A DNA stretch of 5,124 bases. Origin: UBA6624 sp964517115 [NCBI: uncultured bacterium]. Its GTDB lineage: Bacteria; UBP7; UBA6624. The notes beneath the pieces were generated by a model that did not search any database, was not told where the DNA came from, and saw nothing but the letters and a program-made list of their open reading frames with translations. Position numbers and translations under genes: made by a program. Below, piece by piece: positions 1 through 5,124 of this stretch; the first letter of the stretch is position 1; every line of letters starts with the position of its first letter. The stretch lies in assembly GCA_964517115.1 (NCBI GenBank), contig CAZFBE010000047.1, positions 1-5,124 on the forward strand, read 5' to 3'.

Positions 1-30
1 AAAGAATTAGAAACATTCTTTATAGATTAA
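1..30 (+). CDS. Possible C-terminal tail of an upstream gene (partial)
   Basis: Reading from base 1, the frame gives KELETFFID and then a TAA stop at 28-30, ten bases before the ATG of the aminotransferase gene. Such a tail would suit the tight packing of the rest of the window. The stretch is too short to identify. Another frame (from base 3) is also open, to a TAA at 36-38, so the choice of frame is only a guess. If real, the aminotransferase gene is not the first gene of its transcript. Confidence 0.25.
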   Translation, partial: KELETFFID

Positions 31-40
31 ACTTTTAATT

Positions 41-1276
41 ATGGACAACAAGCAATTAACAAAGATTTACAAAGAGAATATTTCTGAAGGTTTCTTCAAT
101 CTAGTTTCTTTCTTGGGTTTCGATACTGAAGAGATGAGTGGAAGTGGTTGCGAGGTTACAACAGCTGATGGAAGGGTCCTTCTTGATTTTCTTGGATCTT
201 TTGGAGCCTTGAATCATGGACACTTGCATCCGAAGGTTGTGAAGGCAGTAAAGGACAGGCTTGGATCAATGGGTCTTTCAAGCAAAGTTTTGTTGAATGC
301 AGACCAGGCAAGACTTGCAAAAAAACTTGCTGATTTGACGCCTGGAGATTTATGTTATTCATTTTTCTCAAATTCAGGAACAGAAGCTGTTGAGGCAGCA
401 ATAAAGTTTGCAAAAGCAAGAACTGGCAGGCAGGGTATTGTTCATACAAGAGGTTCATATCACGGAAAGAGCCTGGGCTCTCTGTCAGCTGCAGGAAGAG
501 AGTCTTTCAGAAAGCCATTTGAGCCTCTCTTGCCTTCGTTTAGTTCGATTGAGTTTGATGATGTAGATGCTTTGAAAAAGGCGATGGATTCAAAACCAGC
601 TGCATTCATTGTTGAGCCTGTGCAAGGTGAAGCTGGTGTAAGGGTTCCAAAAAAAGGATACATGAGTTCTGTTAGAGAGATAACTGAAAATGCTGGTGTC
701 CTTCTCATAGCTGATGAAGTTCAAACAGGGGTTGGAAGGACGGGAAAGCTTTTTGCATGCGAGCATGACGATATTCAGCCAGACATACTTTGCTTGGCAA
801 AATCTCTTGGTGGAGGAATCATGCCAATTGGTGCTACTGTAGCAACTAAGGATGTTTGGGAGTTATTTGAGGGCAATCCGCTTTTGCACTCTTCAACTTT
901 TGGGGGAAACCATCTTGCTTGTTCCGCAGCCATTGCAGCTCTTGATTCTGCTGTTGAGGAAGATTTTTCAGGGAATGCTGAAAGGATGGGAAAGAGGGTC
1001 ATTGATGGCTTGAAGAATATTGACTCTCCATTAATGCTTGACATAAGGGGTCAAGGGTTGCTTATTGGAGTTCAATTCAAAAATAGCGATATTACAAGCA
1101 TCATAATGAGCGCTTTGGCTAATGATGGAATCATGGTTGCCTACACGTTGAACAATCCTGAAGTTATCAGGCTAGAACCCCCTTTGGTCATTACCCAAGA
1201 TCAAGTTGACAGATTCTTGGAGTGTTTTGCAAAAGCACTCAAAGGAACAGAAGATTTGCTGGCTCAATTAGAGTGA
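41..1276 (+). CDS. Class III PLP aminotransferase, putrescine aminotransferase (PatA/YgjG)-like
   Basis: This is a cytoplasmic, fold-type I, pyridoxal-phosphate enzyme of 411 residues. It probably moves the terminal amino group of a diamine or omega-amino acid to a 2-oxo acid. Visible residues are the phosphate-binding NSGTE (111-115), the cofactor-stacking YHGK (140-143), DEVQTG with Asp225 facing the pyridine nitrogen, Lys254 in LCLAKSLGGG as the Schiff-base lysine, Thr286 in STFGGN, and Arg377 in IRLEPPL. From memory, long stretches resemble E. coli PatA: LTPG.L.YSFF.NSGTE, FRKPF.PLLP, GRTGK.FACEH and TLNN...R.EPPL. E. coli PatA has a longer N-terminus (about 459 residues). The ATG at 41 is chosen because an in-frame TAG lies at 23-25 and the residues right after it already align with PatA. 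No Shine-Dalgarno sequence precedes it. The middle of the gene is richer in GC than its neighbours. Ornithine, GABA or a hopanoid-linked substrate remain possible; family membership is near certain, the substrate is not. Confidence 0.93.
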   Translation: MDNKQLTKIYKENISEGFFNLVSFLGFDTEEMSGSGCEVTTADGRVLLDFLGSFGALNHGHLHPKVVKAVKDRLGSMGLSSKVLLNADQARLAKKLADLTPGDLCYSFFSNSGTEAVEAAIKFAKARTGRQGIVHTRGSYHGKSLGSLSAAGRESFRKPFEPLLPSFSSIEFDDVDALKKAMDSKPAAFIVEPVQGEAGVRVPKKGYMSSVREITENAGVLLIADEVQTGVGRTGKLFACEHDDIQPDILCLAKSLGGGIMPIGATVATKDVWELFEGNPLLHSSTFGGNHLACSAAIAALDSAVEEDFSGNAERMGKRVIDGLKNIDSPLMLDIRGQGLLIGVQFKNSDITSIIMSALANDGIMVAYTLNNPEVIRLEPPLVITQDQVDRFLECFAKALKGTEDLLAQLE

Positions 1277-1278
1277 TG
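1274..1278 (+). other. TGATG stop/start overlap, aminotransferase to ispE
   Basis: The TGA stop of the aminotransferase gene (1274-1276) shares its last A with the ATG of ispE (1276-1278). There is no usable Shine-Dalgarno sequence; the only purine run, GAG at 1271-1273, is too close to the start. Ribosomes that finish the first gene probably restart here, so the two genes are likely co-transcribed and translationally coupled. Confidence 0.8.
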
Positions 1279-2118
1279 TACGCAGATGTTTCAAATATAA
1301 AAATCAATCTGACATTGGATATTCTCTCCTTGAGGGATGACGGATACCATGAGATTGATAGTATTTTTTCAGAAGTTGGATATGGAGACAATGTTGTTTT
1401 TGATGCAGAAATGAGCAATCCTTTGGAGGTAACCGGTTTTGATGTTCCTTCAGATAGTTCTAATTTGGTTTGGAAAGCACATGATCTTTTTTGTGAGTTT
1501 TTTGGGATAGAAAAAAGGGGAGGATTTAAATTAGACAAAAGAGTTCCACCTGGGTCAGGGTTTGGGTCTGGTTCATCTAATGCCTGGAGTGTTTTTAAGA
1601 TTCTTTCACATTATTATGAAGTTGGCATTGATGAAGAAAAGGCAAAAGAGATGTCAATGATGCTCGGCAGTGATATTTTTTATTTTTCAAAAGGGGGTTT
1701 TTGCAGGGTTAAAGGGGTAGGTGAACTTGTTGAAAAGATAAAAATCAAAAACAATAACTTGAGTGTTGTTTTTGGAACCATAGATGATTCTGTTTTAACA
1801 AAAGACGCATATTCTTGGTGGGATAGTGCGTCTGTTGAATCAGGGAAGAACACAGAATCTTTTTTAAAGGATTTCTCATTTGGTAATCTTGATTTTTCAA
1901 GCATGAAGAACGACTTGGAAAGAGTTATTTTGCCAAAAAGAAAAAAAATGAATTCCTTTCTGGCTTCTCATAGGAAAGATGGCGGTTTTGTATCAATGAC
2001 TGGTTCTGGAAATGGTATATTTACAATTTGTAAAAACAATGATGAAGTGGATAATTCGATGAAGGCTTTTAAAAGATTTTGTGACTATGGTCCAAAGGTC
2101 GGTAAGTTAATAGCATGA
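1276..2118 (+). CDS. ispE: 4-diphosphocytidyl-2-C-methyl-D-erythritol kinase (IspE)
   Basis: A GHMP-family kinase of 280 residues, close to the usual IspE length. IspE phosphorylates the 2-hydroxyl of CDP-methylerythritol with ATP in the MEP route to IPP and DMAPP, in the cytoplasm. Seen in order: NIKINLTL with Lys9 (matching the AKxNL lysine of E. coli IspE), DDGYHEIDSIF (21-31), the glycine-rich ATP loop PPGSGFGSGSSNA (91-103), LGSDIFYF with Asp133 (the LGADVPFF aspartate), NDLE (212-215) and MTGSGNGIF (241-249), the third GHMP motif. Lys9 and Asp133 match the catalytic pair of the family. Oddities are Phe instead of Pro after the catalytic aspartate (DIF for DVP), Ser98 for a usual glycine and Trp104 for a usual alanine. 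The start at 1276 is preferred to the in-frame ATG at 1222 because the motif-bearing N-terminus begins there, and the longer form would add 18 unrelated residues lying inside the aminotransferase gene. The 3' end overlaps the next gene by four bases. Confidence 0.93.
   Translation: MYADVSNIKINLTLDILSLRDDGYHEIDSIFSEVGYGDNVVFDAEMSNPLEVTGFDVPSDSSNLVWKAHDLFCEFFGIEKRGGFKLDKRVPPGSGFGSGSSNAWSVFKILSHYYEVGIDEEKAKEMSMMLGSDIFYFSKGGFCRVKGVGELVEKIKIKNNNLSVVFGTIDDSVLTKDAYSWWDSASVESGKNTESFLKDFSFGNLDFSSMKNDLERVILPKRKKMNSFLASHRKDGGFVSMTGSGNGIFTICKNNDEVDNSMKAFKRFCDYGPKVGKLIA
2115..2118 (+). other. ATGA start/stop overlap, ispE to nucleotidyltransferase gene
   Basis: The ATG of the downstream gene (2115-2117) overlaps the TGA stop of ispE (2116-2118). 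The nearest SD-like run, AAGG at 2095-2098, lies 16 bases before the ATG, which is too far for a normal ribosome binding site. Initiation therefore probably depends on translation of ispE, which would tie the amounts of the two proteins together. Confidence 0.8.
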
Positions 2119-2885
2119 ATTGGAAAGTCGTTCTTTTTGCTGGAGGTAAATGCAAAAAGGCATTAAGGAAAGCAACGGGAGTTGAGTATAGGGCATTGAT
2201 AAAATTACAATCTAAGCCGATCATCCTTCCTGCTCTAAAATCATTTATCAATTGTTCTGGTGTTGAGGAAATCAGCATTTATGCCCCTAACGGCTTAAAA
2301 GAGTCATTGGGTCCTTTCCTGGGAAAAGAGATAAAGAAGATTAATTTTTTAGAACTTCACAAAGATGGTTTGTCTTCGCAAGTCAAGGAAGCTATAGGAA
2401 AATATAAAAAAGACGACAACCTCGTTTTGGCTGCTGCTGATTTGCCTTTAGTGACTCCTTCAGCAATCGCATCCCTGCTAAAATCTTCGGAAAGCCTTAA
2501 GGGGATTATTTATCCTTTGATTTCAAGAAAATCTCTAGATTTGAATCTTGTTAAAAATCGTACTTATTTAAAAACATCAGATGGACAATTTACTGGAGGA
2601 AATGTGATTGTTGGGAAGGTCCATGAGTTTGATAGGGTTGTTAGTCTCTTGGACAACTTGATTGAAAATAGAAAAAATCCAATTGCTCTTGCGAAAATTA
2701 TAGGAATTGGCTTTGTTTTTGGAATTGTTTTTGGAAACAAGTCTTTAAAAGATATTTCTTTAGAAATAAAAAATCGCTTAGACATAAATTTCACCCCTCA
2801 TAAAACAAATGCTTTTGGCCTGGGTGTTGATTTAGACAAACTTTCCGACTATCTTGTCTTCCAGGATTTTTTTGATGAAAGCTAG
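2115..2885 (+). CDS. MobA-like NTP transferase domain protein, substrate unknown
   Basis: A 256-residue protein with the GT-A nucleotidyltransferase fold, which joins an NMP from an NTP to a phosphorylated acceptor. Seen: an N-terminal VVLFAGG (5-11) followed by a basic stretch and RALIKL (26-31), which fits the LxAGG...K nucleotide-binding loop; AAADLPLVTP (106-115) with Asp109 as the likely metal ligand; GGNVIV (161-166); ENRKNPIALAKIIG (184-197); and GVDLDKLSDY (237-246), whose aspartates fit the second metal site. The ADLPLVTP element is typical of MobA/GlmU-like enzymes, and the IspD signatures (DAARP and others) are absent, so it should not be called IspD. Residues 191-207 are strongly hydrophobic but short for a membrane span. 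From memory, similar proteins with a GGN and an R-KNP-LA segment occur near ispE in some clostridia, where they are also uncharacterised. Coupling to ispE suggests an isoprenoid or envelope role, but this is inference. The stop overlaps the convergent gene by four bases. Confidence 0.85.
   Translation: MNWKVVLFAGGKCKKALRKATGVEYRALIKLQSKPIILPALKSFINCSGVEEISIYAPNGLKESLGPFLGKEIKKINFLELHKDGLSSQVKEAIGKYKKDDNLVLAAADLPLVTPSAIASLLKSSESLKGIIYPLISRKSLDLNLVKNRTYLKTSDGQFTGGNVIVGKVHEFDRVVSLLDNLIENRKNPIALAKIIGIGFVFGIVFGNKSLKDISLEIKNRLDINFTPHKTNAFGLGVDLDKLSDYLVFQDFFDES
2882..2885. other. Shared CTAG: overlapping stop codons of two convergent genes
   Basis: The palindromic CTAG carries the TAG stop of the nucleotidyltransferase gene (2883-2885, + strand) and the TAG stop of the isomerase gene (2884 back to 2882, - strand). 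The two operons therefore meet with a four-base overlap and no spacer. I found no GC-rich hairpin followed by a T-run on either side; the T-run at 2868-2874 lies inside the nucleotidyltransferase gene and has no stem before it. Confidence 0.9.
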
Positions 2886-3817
2886 GATTCTTTGTACTTG
2901 TTGATTGTAGGAATTGGATCAATTTCCACACCTGAACCTTCAGCGATTGCAGTTGCAAAATAATCACCAAGAATACAAAGTTGAACTGGATGTATCTGAG
3001 GCAGAAAAATTGTTTCTTTTTCTCTAAAAACCTTTAGCAGTTTCTTGTTCTCATTTCTTGTTGACTCTGCATCAATCAAAATTAAACCCATTTCAAAGAA
3101 TCTTCCACCAAGGCCTTCGATTTGATTGTGAGCAGCCTCTGGAAGCATTCCAAAACCTGCTGGGATTTTGGCATCTTCTTGCATCATTCCTGTCCATCTT
3201 CTTGCTATGGGGTTGCATTTTTCAGGAACAAGCATCCATGGGAGGATTTTCTTCTTTCCCCATTCGGTTCCTTTTGCAACAATTTTTTCAACCAGTTCAT
3301 CCTTTGGCTCTTTTCCATCCCAAAACATTTTTCCTTGCCCAGTTAAGCCATCCAGTATTCCAAGGGATTCATAAAGGGATCTCCTGGGTGGTCCAGGATG
3401 AATTATTTTGATTTTTCTTGGACATGCTTCAGCAAGTTTTCCGCCGGTGGTTATTCCAAAACTTGTCAAAGAAACGACCTTGAGCCAACTCAGGGTTTCT
3501 TCGGTATTTCCTGAATAAGAACAAAGTATGAGATTCGCCCATCCTTTTGGGTTTCTCAGGAAAGCTTTTGGTTTGTATTTTCCATTAACCTTCTCATTGA
3601 AGCTTTCTATTTCATAATAGTCATTTACAGAGTGTATTTTTTTGTTTTTTGGAGAAAATGTAGCCAAAATAGAACCAGCTATTCCAGAACCTCCCATACC
3701 AACTATTAAAACTGGTTTGCTTGATGTTGAAAAAGCATTTTTTCTACCTGATTCAAATCCCCTGAGGTAATCTTCTTTCGGGTTAAAGTTTTTTTTCCAA
3801 TTGTTAAAAATACCCAT
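2882..3817 (-). CDS. Bifunctional phosphoglucose/phosphomannose isomerase-type SIS protein
   Basis: A 311-residue cytoplasmic sugar isomerase with two SIS domains. The family interconverts glucose-6-phosphate or mannose-6-phosphate with fructose-6-phosphate. Seen: VGMGGSGIAGS (39-49), the start of the first SIS domain; SYSGNTEETL (100-109), the sugar phosphate-binding serine-rich loop; ITTGGKLAE (122-130); PPRRSLYESLG (143-153), whose arginines fit the active-site Arg; Glu214 in MMQEDAK; and His230 in LPEAAHNQIEG. Glu214 and His230 are 16 residues apart, the spacing I recall for the Glu203/His219 base and ring-opening pair of the Pyrobaculum enzyme. The C-terminal DYFATAIAEGSGVEIDPIPTI fits the family's closing DY...A...GVDP element. 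The usual HNEI reads HNQI here. The length is normal for the family (about 300-350). The family is common in archaea and found in scattered bacteria, often where a classical Pgi is missing. The gene follows leuS with a one-base overlap, which suggests co-transcription but no shared pathway. Confidence 0.9.
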   Translation of the reverse strand: MGIFNNWKKNFNPKEDYLRGFESGRKNAFSTSSKPVLIVGMGGSGIAGSILATFSPKNKKIHSVNDYYEIESFNEKVNGKYKPKAFLRNPKGWANLILCSYSGNTEETLSWLKVVSLTSFGITTGGKLAEACPRKIKIIHPGPPRRSLYESLGILDGLTGQGKMFWDGKEPKDELVEKIVAKGTEWGKKKILPWMLVPEKCNPIARRWTGMMQEDAKIPAGFGMLPEAAHNQIEGLGGRFFEMGLILIDAESTRNENKKLLKVFREKETIFLPQIHPVQLCILGDYFATAIAEGSGVEIDPIPTINKYKES

Positions 3818-3819
3818 CA
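3815..3819 (-). other. TGATG stop/start overlap, leuS to isomerase gene
   Basis: On the - strand the TGA stop of leuS (3819 to 3817) shares its A with the ATG of the isomerase gene (3817 to 3815). The bases upstream on that strand (TTGTTGTCTG) hold no Shine-Dalgarno sequence. The arrangement is the same as the TGATG at 1274-1278 and again suggests translational coupling. Confidence 0.8.
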
Positions 3820-5124
3820 GACAACAATATTAACTATTTTTTCCTTTATTACAATTATTTTTTTAGGATTTCTTCCGTCTAGAAAATTAATTACGTTCTT
3901 TTCCTTCAAAGACATTTCTTCTAGATATTCTTGATTTGATGCATCAGATTTTTCTACCTGAATTTTAGATCTAAGTTTCCCATTTACCATTATTGGAATC
4001 TCTATAAGGTCATCAATTGATTTTGCAGGATCTCCTTTGGGCCATGACATTTGGCATGCTAAAGTTTCACCTTTTTGAATTAGGTTGATTTCTTCGCACA
4101 TATGTGGAGCAAAAGGACTCAAGACTCTCAAAAAGGATTTTTTGTCTTTTTCCGAAACCCCATTTTCCTCTAAGTGTTTAAGGTAGATCATCAAGGAGGA
4201 TATGCATGTGTTAAGAGAAAATTTTTCAAGATCTTCAGTTACTTTGATTATCATTTTGTGTCTATCTTTTTCATTTGGGTCATTTTCTATTGATTCTGAA
4301 AGAAGCATTTTCCAAGATCTGTTTAAGAATCTTTTTATTCCAGATATGCCATCAGTATTCCAGGGTGCAGACCCTTCAAAGGGTCCCATAAACATTTCAT
4401 ACATTCTGAATACATCAGAACCATATTTTTCAATTACATCATCAGGGTTTACAACATTTCCTCTTGATTTGCTCATCTTTTGACCATCTGAACCTTGGAT
4501 CATTCCTTGATTCAGCAATTTCTTGAAAGGTTCTTTTGTGGATACTGCACCCACGTCATAAAGAACCTTATGCCAGAATCTGGCGTACAGAAGGTGTAAA
4601 ACTGCATGCTCTGCACCTCCAACATAAAGATCTACTGGCATCCATTTTTTTTCTATTTCTTTTGAGACGAGGAAATTTTTGTTTTTTGGATCTAGGTATC
4701 TCAAATAATACCAACATGACCCTGCCCATTGTGGCATAGTGTTTGTCTCTCGTATGCCTTCTTTTGTCTTTAGCCATTCTTTTGCAAGAGCCAAAGGGCT
4801 TTGTCCATCTCCAGTCGGTTGTATTTTCTTAAGCGTTGGAAGCGTTAAAGGAAGTTCTTTTTCAGCTATAGGTCCATTTTCAGTATGGATTATTGGTATT
4901 GGTTCTCCCCAGTATCTTTGTCTGCTGAACAGCCAATCTCTTAATTTGTATGAAATTGATTTTTTCCCAATCTTTTTTTCTTCAACCCATTTGTTCATGA
5001 GTTCAATCGCTTCAAGAGTTTCAACATTTTTTTTATCAGGTGTTGAAGACGTTCCATAGTCTTCAAATGCAGAACTATTGAAATCATGCTTAGGTCCTTT
5101 TGGTTCAACGACAGGCTGTATTGG
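3817..5124 (-). CDS. leuS: Leucyl-tRNA synthetase, C-terminal half (partial, runs off the right edge)
   Basis: This gene encodes a class I synthetase that charges tRNA-Leu. The 435 visible residues are open to base 5124, so the ATG at 4998 is internal and the N-terminus (HIGH motif and most of the editing domain) lies outside. Counting from the edge: a segment after the editing domain (EDYGTSS, 21-27), YKLRDWLFSRQRYWGEPIP (59-77), QPTGDGQSPLA (102-112), ETNTMPQWAGSCWYYLRYLDP (126-146), DLYVGGAEHAVLHLLYARFWHK (165-186), the ATP-binding KMSKS at 216-220 (bases 4465-4479), the helical anticodon-binding domain (about 260-345, with LSPFAPHMCEE), and the C-terminal tRNA-contacting domain ending IKEKIVNIVV. 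The type is bacterial. Only GSDGQ separates GMIQ from KMSKS, so the leucine-specific insertion seen before KMSKS in E. coli is absent, as I recall for Bacillus. No zinc-binding CxxC pair is visible between QPTGDGQ and ETNTM. The C-terminus looks complete. The isomerase gene follows with a one-base overlap. Any regulatory leader would lie outside the window. Confidence 0.97.
   Translation of the reverse strand, partial: PIQPVVEPKGPKHDFNSSAFEDYGTSSTPDKKNVETLEAIELMNKWVEEKKIGKKSISYKLRDWLFSRQRYWGEPIPIIHTENGPIAEKELPLTLPTLKKIQPTGDGQSPLALAKEWLKTKEGIRETNTMPQWAGSCWYYLRYLDPKNKNFLVSKEIEKKWMPVDLYVGGAEHAVLHLLYARFWHKVLYDVGAVSTKEPFKKLLNQGMIQGSDGQKMSKSRGNVVNPDDVIEKYGSDVFRMYEMFMGPFEGSAPWNTDGISGIKRFLNRSWKMLLSESIENDPNEKDRHKMIIKVTEDLEKFSLNTCISSLMIYLKHLEENGVSEKDKKSFLRVLSPFAPHMCEEINLIQKGETLACQMSWPKGDPAKSIDDLIEIPIMVNGKLRSKIQVEKSDASNQEYLEEMSLKEKNVINFLDGRNPKKIIVIKEKIVNIVV

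Noticed and set aside
21-26. TATAGA as a -10 promoter element before the aminotransferase gene
   Set aside because: The match is weak, the matching -35 would fall at or beyond the left edge, and in AT-rich DNA such hexamers are expected by chance.
156-1044. Three open frames on the - strand opposite the aminotransferase gene
   Set aside because: All are antisense to conserved PLP-enzyme motifs, have no domain features, and are explained by the codon composition of the + strand.
1222-1275. Longer ispE reading frame starting at ATG 1222
   Set aside because: The extra 18 residues lie wholly inside the aminotransferase gene, resemble nothing in IspE, and the family N-terminus begins right after the ATG at 1276.
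2868-2874. T-run near the end of the nucleotidyltransferase gene as a terminator
   Set aside because: The preceding bases form no stem, and the run lies inside the coding sequence.
3058-3411. 117-codon open frame on the + strand opposite the isomerase gene
   Set aside because: It is a composition shadow of a well-supported gene, with cysteine-, phenylalanine- and serine-rich sequence and no recognisable motif.
4739-5059. 106-codon open frame on the + strand opposite leuS
   Set aside because: It lies antisense to conserved LeuRS motifs and its translation looks like reverse-strand noise.
4998-5124. Treating ATG 4998 on the - strand as the start of a short leuS
   Set aside because: The frame stays open to the window edge and the 42 codons upstream read as LeuRS sequence (EDYGTSS...), so this ATG is internal and the gene is cut by the window.

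Overview
The window looks like a piece of a compact, AT-rich bacterial chromosome carrying ordinary housekeeping genes. The leucyl-tRNA synthetase is of the bacterial type and a MEP-pathway gene (ispE) is present, so the source is a bacterium rather than an archaeon. Stops are TGA and TAG, tryptophan is encoded by TGG, and the standard bacterial code fits. The very tight packing and low GC would suit a streamlined, perhaps uncultivated lineage, but I cannot name the phylum from these genes.

Layout: three genes on the + strand (41-2885) meet two genes on the - strand (2882-5124) tail to tail. On the + strand are a class III PLP aminotransferase closest to putrescine aminotransferase (PatA/YgjG), then 4-diphosphocytidyl-2-C-methyl-D-erythritol kinase (IspE), then a MobA-like nucleotidyltransferase of unknown substrate. 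On the - strand, read right to left, are the C-terminal half of leucyl-tRNA synthetase (LeuS, running off the right edge) and a bifunctional phosphoglucose/phosphomannose isomerase-type SIS protein. The first 30 bases may hold the tail of another upstream gene. From base 41 to the right edge no base is non-coding: junctions overlap by 1, 4, 4 and 1 bases.

How the genes fit together: the aminotransferase, ispE and nucleotidyltransferase genes are probably co-transcribed and translationally coupled, and so are leuS and the isomerase gene. IspE takes part in isoprenoid precursor synthesis, and its neighbour is a nucleotidyltransferase-fold protein that lacks obvious IspD signatures. The isomerase belongs to sugar phosphate metabolism and LeuS to translation. 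No mobile element, CRISPR array, RNA gene, riboswitch or convincing terminator is visible. I do not see a novel multi-gene system; the most interesting points are the unassigned nucleotidyltransferase coupled to ispE, the substrate of the aminotransferase, and the complete lack of spacers and Shine-Dalgarno sequences.
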